44,115 nucleotides of DNA from Spirogloea muscicola (GCA_009602725.1 WELB01000219.1:1-44115), one strand, 5' to 3'; numbered from the stretch's first letter, positions 11,283-22,029 are shown. Numbers and translations are program-made. Notes: generated by a model from the sequence alone, not told the origin.

Positions 11283-13585
11283 GCCGCCGCCGTCGCCGTG
11301 GACGTCCGCTGAGAGGCGCAGCTCCCTGGCGGGGTGCCTGCAGGACCTGCACGACGCCAAGCGGGGCGCCGAGCGCCCGTCGACGAGCTACCGCAAGAAG
11401 AAGGTGGACCGCGGCGCCTTCGCGGCCGGCTCCGACGACTACGACGACCCCACCACCAAGCTCTACTAGTGAGCATGCAGGGCCGCAGCCAGCGCACTCG
11501 CACAGCGCGGCCCAGGACTTTGCCGGGCAGCATCTGAAGAAGACCCACAGCTTCGAGCTCATCGACGCGGATCCTTGCATAGCATGTACCTCAGGGAGGC
11601 CGATTCCAAAGCGCTAGGAGCAGAAAGCGTGGAGGTCTGGCAGTTGACGTGTAGCTCACGTGGTGACCGCGGCTCCGCAGCTGCGTGCGGCTTACCGCGG
11701 TTATGCTGCAGCTGCTCTTGTCCTGGAGGTTAGCAGGTGGTATGGGCAGGTCTACCCTAAACCCTGAACCCTAATCCAAACCTAAATTCTTAACCTGAAT
11801 CCTAGGAGCAGGTGTCTGTCAGTCATGCCTGAAGCTGCATCCACCGGTGCGGCTGCGGCAGCACGAGCAGCGGCGTGGCGGAGCTCGCATCACCGGTGCT
11901 CCTGGTGGACGGCTACAACCTGTGCGGCGCGTGGCCGCGGCTCAAGAAGCCGTTCCACCGTGGCCAGCTGGAGGTTGCGCGTGACCGCCTGATCACGGAG
12001 CTGGCGACCTTCAGTGCTGTCAAGGGTACGGGTCGGCTGCCCCGCCCCTGGAGGTGCAGTCTGCCGTGGCTGGCACTTGCAGAGGCCGTGCTTCCGCTCG
12101 CAATGCGGCATGCTTGCATGGCATAACACGCGGACGACATGTCGCCAAAAGCCTGTCCCTTGTGCTTGCCGGTGTCTTGGAGCAGGCGTGCGTGTGCTCG
12201 TCTGTTTCGATGCCCAAGTCTCAGGCTGCGCCCCGCGCAAGGAGACGGTAAACAAGTGCGTGTGTCTTGCTCCACCATTCGGACCAGCAATGACGCCCGT
12301 CCCTTATACTGGCTGTGACTGCTTGCTTAGGGCAGTGTGCCTTATAGGGTACCTAAGACCTTCTGCATTTATGAGAGTTCCCTCTCTATTGTCGGTCTTT
12401 GGCTCGCAGTATCCAGAGAGCATACCCGTCTTGAAATTGTACTTTATTTGAACTTAACAATATCCAGTTCCGCTAGCCCATCCTAGACAGCTCTTTTGCT
12501 TGCTCCAATTGCTCGTGAGTGGTACTGAGAAGGCCCACTCAGGCAGTGAAGCTTCTCACTTTCGTTTATTCTGCGCAGTATTGAGGTGGTCTTTGCGACC
12601 AGCTCCGAAGCCGATGCGTGGATTGAGCACGAGGCAAGGTCAAGGTCCCGTGCTCACTTCCATGGCTCCTCCGCATCAGCTTGTTGCCTGCCGGCAGAGG
12701 AGGGCTGACGCCGCGGCTGCTGCGCCCCAGGTGAAGCTGCTGGTGGCTGACGGCTGCCCAAAGGTGTGGGTGGCGACGTCCGACAGGTCCCTCCAGCTTA
12801 CTGCGCACGGCCTGGTCGGTTTACTGCCCATTAAGGGGCGCTCTTACTAGCCGCTCTTCTCGCAAGATGTCCTCGTGAGCTTTTCATTGTAACTTACCAT
12901 AGCTTGTTCGCAGTCAATGCTCCTGTGATAATTGCTGAAGTGAAGAACCTGCGCAGCAGCTCATGTATGTCATCACACCACACAGACCGTATGCTTCTCT
13001 TGCAGAGGGCCAACATCTGGAGTTGTGCTTACCTGATTTCAGAGGTGAATAGCTTCCCTATATGGTTGCGCTAGCTGGTTGACGCCCGAAACTTGACACT
13101 AGGAGCCTGAGGGTCACCTCAGTTATCCGCAGTATTGGGCGGTAGGGACTATTCAGGTCGCAGAGGGCTGGCCATTGAGCTCCACAAGCTGACCGCTTCA
13201 GACACTACTCGGCAGATCAAGGATGCCAAGAAGGAGCTGCAGGAGCTCATGCAAGAGGAAAAGTAAGTATCTGTGTTTCTTGTCACTGATTGAAAACAAT
13301 TTCATAGATTGTCAGTGGTCACCAGCATGGCTTGTTAAGCATTGACTGATCAAGCAGACTTGGACCTTAGCGGCCATCTGTACTGTGTTCAGGCCTTGAG
13401 GCCCCCCCTCCAAAGAGGTGTCCATTGGCTCATCACCAGCAGCTCACATCACTGACTTGACGACTGTGCTCGGATGCAGCCCCTACTCGTTTAGTGGCAA
13501 ATTGCTCGAAGACAACCTGGACGATGACGTTCGCGAGGGCCTCAAGTCGCTCAGGCGTCAGTTGGTGTTGCTTGAGCCAGACTGA
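10999..13585 (+). CDS. YacP-type NYN domain protein (putative ribonuclease)
   Basis: Member of the NYN_YacP family, PIN-like putative RNases related to bacterial Rae1/YacP and found as plastid-type proteins in plants. Supported exons: (5' part)-11468, 11862-12025, 12186-12255, 12579-12633, 12731-12814, 13006-13044, 13157-13262, 13480-13585. Motifs: LLVDGYNLCGAWPRLKK (first acidic residue), ARDRLITELATFS, VRVLVCFDAQVSG, IEVVFATSSEADAWIEHE, VWVATSDRSLQ and ANIWSCAYLISE, in family order. The C-terminal tail is helical and charged (DAKKELQELMQEEK). The intron after 12633 uses a GC donor (GAG|gcaagg). Phase between 13044 and 13157 needs an extra piece; a 10-nt microexon at 13103-13112 would fit. 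The start is uncertain: 10999 is in frame with the 11468 exon only if an intron (for example 11181 to about 11325) removes a TGATAA. It would lie 16 bases from the MFSD12 ATG. Confidence 0.82.
11251..11292. repeat. (CCG)n trinucleotide repeat
   Basis: A CCG/GCC run with one interruption, in the uncertain 5' part of the NYN gene. It reads as polyproline or polyalanine depending on frame, and creates long spurious minus-strand frames. Confidence 0.8.
11753..11806. repeat. Degenerate telomere-like repeat (CCCTAAA type)
   Basis: Starts with CCCTAAACCCTGAACCCTAA and decays rightwards into TAAACC/CTTAACC variants. It lies in the NYN intron between 11468 and 11862, the second of two adjacent genes with such a tract. 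Confidence 0.75.
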
Positions 13586-14907
13586 GCTCTAAGTACTCCG
13601 TGAAGCTGGCATCCTAGTGAGAGTCAGGAGTTGTTGAGCAAAGGGTGCACATGGGCACGCCTCTTGTTGAGGAGCTGCGCACCCTCAGGTCCATGGCTCC
13701 CAAACCAGCCTCCATACATTGTCGACTACCTCAGCAGCGTAGCTGCGCCCTCCCACGGCTCTGTATTCAGAAGCTCCACATGCAGTCTGCAGAGCAGACC
13801 TTTTCGGCGCGCAATAAATCATGTCAACTTGTGTCTGTTGTATAAATTACCCTGCACAAAAGAGATTGCTAACCACGTGGTTCTTTGTTCGACTGTGCAG
13901 GCACATGCAGTTGACTCGTCTGGGTGTCTTCCTGCAATCTATGGTGCAAGGAGAGACGAATTTGTCCTGGGGCTCTGTCTTGTCATTTCCATCTCCTGTA
14001 AAATCGATTAGTCCAGTGTGTGTTTGGCCTTGGATATGGCCTCCTCTCTGTAGTATCATTCTGGAGATATTACATTTTACACACGAACCACAACCGAGCA
14101 AGTGCGTTTTCTATGGGAGGACAGGTAATTGAGCGAAGCTAACAGCATTGCCGAGTTTCTGCTTTGCAATTTACACTAAATCTTGCCTAAACAAGCCAAG
14201 GTCCTCAAGAGCAAGATGAGCGACAGTTGTGAGTTGAACAATGTAACAGTAGGAGTGCAATGCAAGCTTCACACCCTGCACACTTGCTCCCAAAAGCTCT
14301 AGATTATTTACACTCTTGGAGGAATCAAGTTTGTGGATCAAGCAGAAAAACTATACTTTGCTTTAGGACTCTTAGATGCAAATTTTGTTGGCACTGGATT
14401 GCATGGATATCGTAGCTGCAGTGAAGACACAATGTTGCAAAAAGTTGATGTGGCAATGAGTTGATGTGGCAGATGTCTGTCCACTATCAATAAAAGGCTG
14501 CAAGGGGGCACCCTATTAAAGTGCCTGAGTGATGATGAAGAGTTTGAGTGGTTGCAGCAGCAAGCTCATCGTCATCAGGCAGGCACTAGAGCATGAATTC
14601 GTCATAACTGATGAAGACCTCAAAGTGGCCACTGTGATAGTGGTCCAAGTGATGTCCTTAACTACTACCTTCTTTCCTACTACCTTCTAGCAGATGAATT
14701 TCTCTTAGTTAAAAGATGCTCTAAAAGCACTGCTGGGTCATCATTGGTCGACTGGGAATATCTAGTGATACACTCACAGCAGGCTACCATGCTGAGATTG
14801 AGCATAAGCTCCACAGAAGGCTAACACTCTGAAACCTAGAAGAACAGGCTGTTGTTGCCCGGACCTGCTGATGATATGGGTACACTATCTACGCATGAGT
14901 GCAGGAT
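13586..14907. other. Intergenic, convergent genes
   Basis: About 1.3 kb of lower-GC sequence between the NYN stop and the expansin stop. Apart from a short direct repeat (GTTGATGTGGCA, near 14440-14472) I see no feature. Open frames here lack any domain signal. Confidence 0.5.
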
Positions 14908-15729
14908 TTACGGCTTCTTGTGCTTGCCGCCACGGGGCTTCATGCCGACCGGAGGGAACTGGCCGGCCTGGTACGTGCTCCCTGGGCTCCAGCTGGAGGG
15001 CACGGCGTCCTCGACCGTCAGAACTTGGCCAGTGGTCTGAGACCGAAGGCGGAAGGACAGCGCTTGCCCCTGCACTGCAATGTCAGCCGACCACTGCATT
15101 CCCCAGTTCTGGGAGAGCTGCCGCCACTGGCCGCTGCTGCCCTTCACCCACACAGCGTCGAGGTCGCCGGAGCCGCCGACGTTCTTGATCGTCACGTCCA
15201 GGTAGAAGGGATTGCCACCCATGGAGAACATGATGTCACCCGTGCGCAGGCAGGGCACGCGGCGGTACTGGATCGGCACAATTCCGGCACCATACACACC
15301 AATCTTCTCGTAAGCCGGCTGGGAGAGGTCGAAGTGCTGGCGCGGATAGTTGCACCAGCCGCCGGCGTCGCTGGGCTTGGAGAAGTCGTTGGGGCAGAGG
15401 TTGGTCACCGTCACCGTGATCATGCCGGGCTTGCACACACTGGAGCTGACGCACTGGAGCTGGTAGCACTGCCCGCAGGACATGCCATCGTTGAAGAGGG
15501 CACTCGAGGCAGCCGCCGTGTCGGTGCCGTAGCCGGAGGAGTAGAGGTTGCCGTAGCCGCAGGCGCCACCCATGGTCCCAGAGGCGTCGGCGCCGCCGTA
15601 GAACGTCGCGTGGGCGTCGTTCCAGTAGTAGAAGTGCTTGCCGCCCCCCTTGGCCTGGACGGCTCCCAGGAGCACAGCCTGCGCGAAGATGGCCAGGGCC
15701 AGAGTGGCAGAAGCCCTGATCGAAGCCAT
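14908..15729 (-). CDS. Alpha-expansin-like secreted protein (EXPA type)
   Basis: Complete single-exon expansin, 273 residues from the ATG at 15729; an upstream in-frame ATG at 15816 would add 29 residues. I prefer 15729 because MASIRASATLALAIFAQAVL is a classical signal peptide. Domain 1 (GH45-like barrel) shows HATFYGGADASGTMGGACGY, CGQCYQLQC, GGWCNYPRQHFDLSQPAYEK with the HFD motif, and YRRVPC; these are EXPA-type blocks, with the usual spread of cysteines. Domain 2 (CBM63-like) shows NVGGSGDLDAVWVKGS, QNWGMQW and the terminal STYQAGQF. A basic tail (PRGGKHKKP) extends past the normal end. Expansins loosen cellulose-rich walls non-hydrolytically, so this one should be apoplastic. Land-plant EXPA genes usually have introns; this copy has none, in contrast to its intron-rich neighbours. 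Confidence 0.95.
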   Translation of the reverse strand: MASIRASATLALAIFAQAVLLGAVQAKGGGKHFYYWNDAHATFYGGADASGTMGGACGYGNLYSSGYGTDTAAASSALFNDGMSCGQCYQLQCVSSSVCKPGMITVTVTNLCPNDFSKPSDAGGWCNYPRQHFDLSQPAYEKIGVYGAGIVPIQYRRVPCLRTGDIMFSMGGNPFYLDVTIKNVGGSGDLDAVWVKGSSGQWRQLSQNWGMQWSADIAVQGQALSFRLRSQTTGQVLTVEDAVPSSWSPGSTYQAGQFPPVGMKPRGGKHKKP

Positions 15730-16582
15730 TGCTGTCGCTGCTGAGGGCTTTCTCCTGAACACAAAGAGCAACGCCATCGTCAGCCCGGAAGCCATTGAGA
15801 GACTCAGCAGATTCATAGCTGTGCACGAGTGTGCATCGAGAGCCAGACTCGACGCTGCATGGCTCAGTCAGCTGACAGGGCGGCTGCTGCTCAGCTGGCC
15901 GGCGCAAGCATCGCAGAGCAGCGCGCGACAGTCACGGCGGGCAGTAAGCTGCAGTATCGCCGCATGACAGCTGGCTCGAGTGCCGGAAGCGATTGCAACC
16001 GGCGCGACGACGGCCGACGCAAAGGGACGGGCGGCGGAGCGGGCAGCCTGCATTGCGGGGCTACTGGCCGGAGCGGCCGGGGCACGACGCCGGCGGGCAT
16101 GGCATGGCGGCCGAATCGCTCGGCGGGCCGGGCGCAGGGCTGACAGGAGGGCAACGGGAGGACATGAGGCAGGGCGATCAGGGGATGGAGCTTGCCATCA
16201 CCTGGCGGAGACGGCGACGACGGCGGCAGCGGCGGCGGCGGCGGCGGAGGCGGCGGCGTCGGCGGCGGCGACGGGGGGAGTTGCAGTTGGACAGCCAGCG
16301 TCCGAGTTTCGAAAGCGCGCAACGGCCGGGCGACGGGAGGGGCCGTCGCGAGAGAGTCGCCGGGCGACGTTTCCTCGGCGGGGAATGCCCCACCGGGATC
16401 CCCCTCGCCGCGGNGTGGGGGCCGCCGCCGCACGGGCGGGGTCCGGTGGGCCGCGAAGGGCGGGTTGCGGGGGGCGCCAGCGGACGGCCCCGTCGCAGCG
16501 GTAGTGTGGCAGCGGCGGGGGGCGCAGTCAGGGCACCAGCTGCCTCGCCCTCTCTGTCAACAGCCGCTTCCAAACTGACTGG
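15730..16582. other. GC-rich region upstream of expansin, with single N at 16414
   Basis: Very GC-rich, with a GGC/GCG triplet tract around 16205-16275. Long frames exist on both strands but they read as poly-Arg, Gly or Ala and show no domain. The single N at 16414 probably marks another collapsed gap. The proximal part is the presumed expansin promoter. Confidence 0.5.
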
Positions 16583-17440
16583 TGGCTGTGTGAGGCCCAG
16601 CCCAGAGGTAATGGCCTCGCTACCTCTCTTTTCCAGCCCCTTTTCTCAATGGGCGAGCACTTTCTCTCTACCGCTCTCTCGGGCTGGCCTCTCGCAGCCC
16701 TTGCCCCCACTGGGATAGCCACTTCTCTCGCAACCACCGCCTCCCTCGTGTCGCTTGCGGACCAGAGGTTATTGTTCGCCCATTCACTGGAGTCGTGGAG
16801 ATCACTTTCGTGCTTCTTGCGCCTTCCAGCCCTTCTAGATCTTGTACAGTCCTTTGGGCTGGCCTCTCACAGCCATTGCCTTAAAGTGGAAGAGCTACTT
16901 CTCTACAGCCCTTTTGCGGCCCTTTTGCAGCTTGTCCACTCTTCGGGCTGTACGTTCTTTGGGCCTGGCCCTCACAAAATGCGAGGGCGAGGGCTGTGGA
17001 AAGCCAGCCCAAAATGATTGGACAGGGTCCCACGGGCTGGAGAGCATCCAAGAGCTTACTTTCCCTTTGGGAGGAGGTCTTCGCCTATCGCAGCTGCTCT
17101 TTTTCCCAGCTTGCGGGCTGCTGTTTAGGGTTCACTGAGCCGCCATCCATGAGCACACAGCAAGTGGTTTGCGCCTCTAACCCCCGTCCCATTCTCCTTC
17201 AACCCCTTCAAACTCCTTCTGGGCTGGCTCTCACAGCCATCGCCCTCTGTTGAAAGCAGTTCCTCGATGAGGAAGAACTCATTGTGAGGAAAAGAAGCTT
17301 TTAGGAGAGGGCGGTGGCTGTGAGAGGCCAGCCCAGAAAAGCGAGCAAAATTCCGAAGGGGCTAGAATAAGACAGTTATTGAAGCAGCCACGAAGCACTC
17401 ACTAACCCCTGTTGAGCAGCCGCAGGTCGGAGAAAGTAGT
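16583..17440. repeat. Cluster of LINE 3'-tail fragments in both orientations
   Basis: Hairpin cores GGGCTGG(N)CACAGCC occur in plus sense at 16681-16700, 16856-16874 and 17221-17238, and as the reverse complement at 16583-16602 and 17316-17334. Around the 17.3 kb copy the shared sequence extends to about 17435, where the reverse complement reaches the C-terminal codons of LINE ORF2 (...AGGGGTTA). This identifies it as a 5'-truncated LINE on the minus strand. No cellular gene is recognisable. Confidence 0.75.
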
Positions 17441-18118
17441 CTCCGGGTAGCGGGTGTCCTGGCCAGGGCCAGAGGCTGCAGCCAAAGCGCCAATGCGCGA
17501 GGAAGAACTCCCGCCATTACTCAGCGGTCTCCGGTCACCCGGAAGTACGGCCTGCTGTCCCCTCAGCCCCCGCCTCGCCGCCGCCCGTCAGCTCCGAGGT
17601 GGCGCTTCCGGGGCCCCCGGCTTGCCCGCGCCGGTTGGGGCCCGCGGATCCCGCTCGGATGGCGCCTCTCACAGCGACCGCCCCCTTCGGATGGCGCCGC
17701 CGGGAGGGCGGCCATGGCGGGCCCACGTCCCCCTCGCGTCTGTACAGTGTGTTGGCTTTAAATGGCCACCCCTTGCATCTTATCATGCACGCCGCGCGCC
17801 TTCACTCCCTCGCTACTGGGGCTGTCTACTCGTTTGCTGCCCTCCGCCACACATCCCGCCAAGGCCCGCCGCCTGCAGCGCCAGTCGCGCCGCCGATCCC
17901 GCCGAAGGAGTCCCGAGCCCTGCTGCGCACTCCCCTCTGGTGTCGGTGCCTCCCTTGGCGGGCATGTCCATGCGTGTCCGTGCTTGGACACGACCCTCGC
18001 CGCCGCTCGGCCCTCTCCTCCTTTGCAAGCCAGGCCACCGACTTCTGAGGCTGTGCTCCGGTCTCCAGAGCCCTTGCCCCTCTGATTTTCTTCTAACCGT
18101 AACGTGTTCATTTTATCT

Positions 18119-18170
18119 GGGCTGGCTTTTCACAGCCCTTACTTTTGATTCGGGCTGGCCTCCTAGAGCC
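18119..18170 (+). repeat. Two adjacent LINE-tail hairpins
   Basis: Two hairpin cores about 33 bases apart, GGGCTGGCTTTTCACAGCCC and GGGCTGGCCTCCTAGAGCC. The sequence before them (from about 18000) resembles the decayed ORF2 end of the 20.8 kb copy. From 17440 to 18118 I see only GC-rich sequence with unsupported frames. Confidence 0.65.
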
Positions 18171-18564
18171 AACCTTCCCTGAAATAGCTGATTTATTCCT
18201 TGCTTAGCTTGTCAGACCCTTATGTACCTCCCTCGTGGGTAACAGCCCCCGCGTTCAGCAATTTTGGCCCTGCGTTTTTGGCCCCTCCCCAGTGCACTCC
18301 TAGCTTAGTGAAGCCTAGGCATTCCTAGCCTAGACTTCGCCAAGTGAAGCCCAGCTTTTTGCGCCAAAGCTTCCTTTGTATATCTAAAATCGTACTGGCT
18401 ATGCCTGGCCTCTTTTACATCCCATGTGCATACCGCACAATTTCTCTAGTCGCGATCATGGCTCGGCTTGGCCTCCATTGAGTCTCATGCGCATACCGCA
18501 CATGTGCGCTGTGGGCTCTAGCGCTGTAAGCTCTAGTCGCCAGCACGCCTTGCCGGGGCCCCTG

Positions 18565-18645
18565 CATGTCAGCTTAGCAGCAGGTGACGTACATTTGTCA
18601 ATGTGCTTGCCTTTTTAATTGGCCACACAGGCCCTCCATCTCTTA
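18565..18645 (+). repeat. LINE 3'-UTR fragment
   Basis: Matches the tail at 43722-43805: AGCTTAGCAGCAGGTGACGT, then CATTTGTCAATGTGC, a GGCC(ACACA)GGCC hairpin, and CATCTCTTAA. The 8-mer CCTGCATG flanks it at about 18562 and 18659, possibly a short target-site duplication. A different tail type (TTGGCCTCC...CTCATGCGCATACCGC) lies just upstream at about 18465-18500. Confidence 0.75.
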
Positions 18646-19051
18646 ACACACTCCATTTCCTGCATGGCTGGTGGTCACCTTGGACGCTTTTGACCACACG
18701 AAAATGATCCCTCAGCCTTGAAGGCCACGCGCTCGCCAACACTGCCAGGGATGAAATGCACTACGCCGACCATCAGTGTAGGATGAATTCATCTAATGCC
18801 ATTCGCAACGAATCTTACGGAAAAGCTTTTCGCGCTTGCTCCGTCGCTTCCGCACCTCTGCAGAGTAGCCCCATATGCACGATGCCGTGCCTGTGCTCAC
18901 CTGCCTCTCTCCACTTTTCGGCTCGCCCCCTGGCCCCCCACCCTCTCCCCTCTCACCTTAGTCCATTGATTCTCGTGTATGAGCTTCTCATGGCCGCTTT
19001 TTTCTCCTTCCTCCCCCTCAGGTATCCACACATCTAGCTTCCTCTTTCTTT

Positions 19052-19115
19052 GGGCTAGCTTTTCCAGCCCCTATTCTTAACAGGCGAGCACTTTCTCTCG
19101 CTCACAAACGGCCTT
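19052..19115 (+). repeat. LINE-tail hairpin fragment
   Basis: GGGCTAGCTTTTCCAGCCCC followed by a stretch shared with 16641-16670 (GGGCGAGCACTTTCTCTC), so the shared unit extends beyond the hairpin. The 18646-19051 and 19116-19956 stretches hold no recognised gene. Confidence 0.6.
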
Positions 19116-19956
19116 GGCACTTTAAGAGGATCTCCTACTTTTCAATCATCGAGCTGATTATTCACAGCCGTTGACCATTCTGCCAAGTGCACATGTCTCT
19201 CTGCCAGCTGCCGATCTCCTACCTTTGGCTGCTGCCTGGGTCTTGGCACGATGTGTCGATGTTAATGTCAGTCTCGCTCTGACGAGCCTCCATCTTGTTG
19301 GAGCTGCTTGCCCGCTCTGGCCATCATCTTGCCTGGTCTTTCCTGACCATCGCTCCCTTTGTATGGCTGTCCTTTCTCACCTTGTCTTCCTCGCAAGGTC
19401 AAAGGTACTCGAGGGGTTTTGGGTCGAAGGACGGGTTACAGGTGGTCGTGGGCGGCCGTCCGCTCCCCTCTAGGCGCGCAGCGAAACATGTGCGCAGCCA
19501 GCTCTGGCTCTCCCTCCAAACATTCGCGCTGAGCCAAGGAGCGTGGTCTCTTGGCGCAGGGGCGAGCTGCAGCTAAATAAATGCTGCGCTCCGATGCGCC
19601 AAGAGCCCATCAGCAATGATGACCCCGCATTCACCGCTGCTGCTTGTCTTCGTGACGTGCTGGAGGCCCAGTGCGGGACAGGGTTTACCAAGGAAGGGTG
19701 TGAGACCCGCCGTTCATACATCTCCATCACCAATCACGATGCCTCGCCAACCAGTCAGTCGAAATTGTTGGTCAGACGGGGCCCATTCCGATCCGCAGTT
19801 TCCAAAGCCCCAGGTAAGGCAGTTTCGCTGCCTTACCCCGCCCTTACCCGTACCCGTCGCCGTCTTCGTTATCTTGGCACCGAGACGGCCGTTGCCTTCC
19901 TCAGTCTTGCTCGGAACCCTGGGACAAAAGAAGCAAGTGCTCGCCCTTTGAGAATA

Positions 19957-20085
19957 GGGGCTGGAACAACCAGCCCGAAAAAGAATGAACAGAGTACGAG
20001 AAGGGGGCCAGGGGAAGCGCTAAGAAACAGAAACAAAGCAGCTACGAGACACTCAGTAACCCCTGCTAAGCAAAGAAAAAAGCCC
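19957..20085 (-). repeat. 5'-truncated LINE tail
   Basis: Reverse complement runs from the ORF2 end (AGCAGGGGTTACTGA, Ser-Arg-Gly-Tyr-stop) through a roughly 100-nt 3' UTR to the hairpin GGGCTGG-N-CCAGCCC at 19957-19976. The same block is present at 17.3 and 21.4 kb. Confidence 0.8.
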
Positions 20086-20336
20086 TTTCTTCTGGGACAA
20101 AAGCTCCTTGGGTCATAAGCTGCCACGCAACCCAGGACAACCGAAGCGCGACAAGACGGGTGGCTCGGGGCGCCGGGGTGTGCTGGGTGTCAAATTTGCT
20201 AAAAAGGCGGGAACGTGCCAGCGGCAAAGCGGTTGGAGACTCGCAACGGCTCGGCGAAGCAGCGGTCGGGCCGTTTGAGAATCCCAGTCACAGCAGAGCG
20301 GCTCGGCGGCCCGCTGCGCAAGAGAGAAGGCGGGAA

Positions 20337-20666
20337 GTGCGCATGAGATGAGAGGGAGGCCAATTGAAGCCGATCCATTGTCCAAGGGAAAAATAGTGCG
20401 AATGAAGTGGGCTACATGAAAGGAAGCTCTATGCTTAGGTGACTAGGTAATACTGGGACGTTAACCGAGGGTGAGCACATGCAAAGCCGACAAGCTAACT
20501 GGGGAGCCGGAGCGCAGCCACGGAAGCCGGAGGCCTGAGTTAGAGCGCGCCCAGCACGTTGGTGAATAACCAGAGCTTGCAAAGAGCTACCACTTGGTGT
20601 GGTAAAGAATGTCCTTCCCCCTCCAGAGTAGTCGTCGTCCTTGTGGTCGGGGGCAGCTTCGGGCAC
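20337..20666 (-). repeat. 5'-truncated LINE, ORF2 C-terminal remnant
   Basis: Minus-strand reading includes LQALVIHQRAGRAL, aligning with the ORF2 tail block ALHHKAGRALAGSSR of the 43.5 kb element. It is followed by a tail of the ATGCGCA/GGCCAATT type also seen at 32.4 and 32.9 kb. It abuts the plus-strand remnant that follows, so the two are 5'-end to 5'-end. Confidence 0.75.
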
Positions 20667-21015
20667 ACAAGCATTCTGCAGGCGTTCATTATTGCCGAAT
20701 GCGTTTTTTGAGGCATTTGCAGCGCTACCAAGCTTTGGCTAGTCATCAGCGTGCTGGGTGCGCTCTAAGTGCGCTTCTTCTTCTAAGCCAGGCCACTGGC
20801 TTCCTTGGAAGTACTCCGGCTTTTCAAGTTTAGCCTGTCGGATCTGTATGTGCTCACTCGTAGTTACTAACGTCGCCTCACAGACGGCGTTCACTCAGTC
20901 ACCTTAGGCCCCCTTAGCATAGGCTTCGCTTTGTGTAGCCATTCTATGCACTAGCTTCTGCCTGAAGAGTGCATTGGCTCATTCGGCTTCCTTTTCATTT
21001 CAAGTGCACCGCACC
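20609..21015 (+). repeat. 5'-truncated LINE, ORF2 C-terminal remnant
   Basis: Plus-strand reading has LQRYQALASHQRAGCALSAL and then, after a frame break, SDLYVLTRSY at the ORF2 end, matching the 43.7 kb element. The downstream tail ends in the CTTCCTTTTCATTTCAAGTG type. Because both this and its minus neighbour carry the ORF2 end, they are independent insertions rather than one twin-primed copy. Confidence 0.8.
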
Positions 21016-21019
21016 TCCT

Positions 21020-21515
21020 TCTCGGGCGGGCCAACTCTTGCACAGCCATTGCCCTTTTTTTCTTGAGAGGAACCATTTCTTCTCCAATCCCCAATTCATT
21101 CTTTTCATGGTCTCGCCTTCCACAGCCATCGCCCCCTCGAGAAGAGCTGCGTCTTGTTTCCCGCTTTTCATATTCTTTTTAGGCTGGCCTTTCACAGCCA
21201 TTGTCCCCTCTCGAAGAATATTGAAGAGCCTTCTTCTGTCCTTCCAGGTGGCAGTGGCTTGATAGGCCAGCCTCAAGGCTCAAGTGTAGTGACTTTGAGC
21301 ACTTTTAGAAGGATGAAGCAGCATGCATAGGCTTCAGTTCGAGGAGCGCCAGCAGGAGCAGAAAGAAGAAAGACGCTTCTAGGAGAGGGCGGTGGCTGGG
21401 AGAGGCCAGCCCAGAAAAGAGAATGAATGAAAGGTCAGAGGGGCCAGGGAAAGCGCTATTCCACACAGGGAATCAAGAAGCTACGAAATACTCAGAAACC
21501 CCTACTAAGCAGCCG
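21020..21515. repeat. Stack of LINE-tail hairpins, both orientations
   Basis: Plus-sense cores near 21025, 21115 and at 21181-21199, reverse-complement cores at about 21255-21272 and at 21394-21412. The last continues to about 21515 through the UTR to the ORF2 end. Several partial tails in under 500 bases suggest repeated nested insertion into the same spot. Confidence 0.7.
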
Positions 21516-22029
21516 CAGCTCCGAAAGGGAGGCTGGCTGATGAAGCAGGACGCTCCACTTAGGCTCAAGAGCACCAGTACAGCCGAGCAACACAACAGGA
21601 AGAACCGCACATGCAAGCGGGCATAAAATTAAGTGCTCTAGGTGCAGAACTGCATGACAAGGGCAAGCTTTGATTGCTGACAGGGACAGGCAAGTGCAAG
21701 TAAGAAGACCTGCGCGAGCAAGCTAGGCGTTTGAATTTTCGGTAATCAGTCGAAGCTTTGTCGCCAGGCGGGCATGTCGCGCGAGGAGGTCAAGCTCTTC
21801 AGCGTTGTAGAAGCGAAGCCGCCATCTGCTGGTGGTCCACTGGAAGAAAGCTTCGCGGCCAAGCAGTTGGCTCTTGGTCGCCTTTACTTGAGTGGCCGCC
21901 TCCAAAGGCGCGACAAGAGTCAATAGCAGAAGCGGCCTGTCGGTATTAAGATTATCGCCGATTCAGTTACTTGCTCCTCCGTGTCGTTTCTAAATTGTCC
22001 GGCCCTTCTGGACCCCGTTTTTTCCTTTT

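Noticed and set aside
14899-15744. Plus-strand open frame of 281 codons
   Set aside because: It is the exact antisense of the expansin gene; its length comes from GC-rich codons and it has no domain.
15891-16718. Long open frames on both strands around the N at 16414
   Set aside because: They translate as poly-Arg, poly-Gly or poly-Ala from a GGC repeat and cross an N. No family signal.
17454-18182. Plus-strand open frame of 242 codons
   Set aside because: Pro/Arg/Ser-rich GC-driven frame that ends in LINE-tail hairpins, with equally long overlapping frames on both strands.
19543-20118. Plus-strand open frame of 191 codons
   Set aside because: No recognisable domain, runs into a LINE tail in its last third, and has no coding-like neighbours. 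Treated as spurious.
20337-21015. Twin-priming (5' inversion) of a single LINE
   Set aside because: Both opposed segments contain the ORF2 C-terminus, so they cannot be adjacent parts of one transcript.
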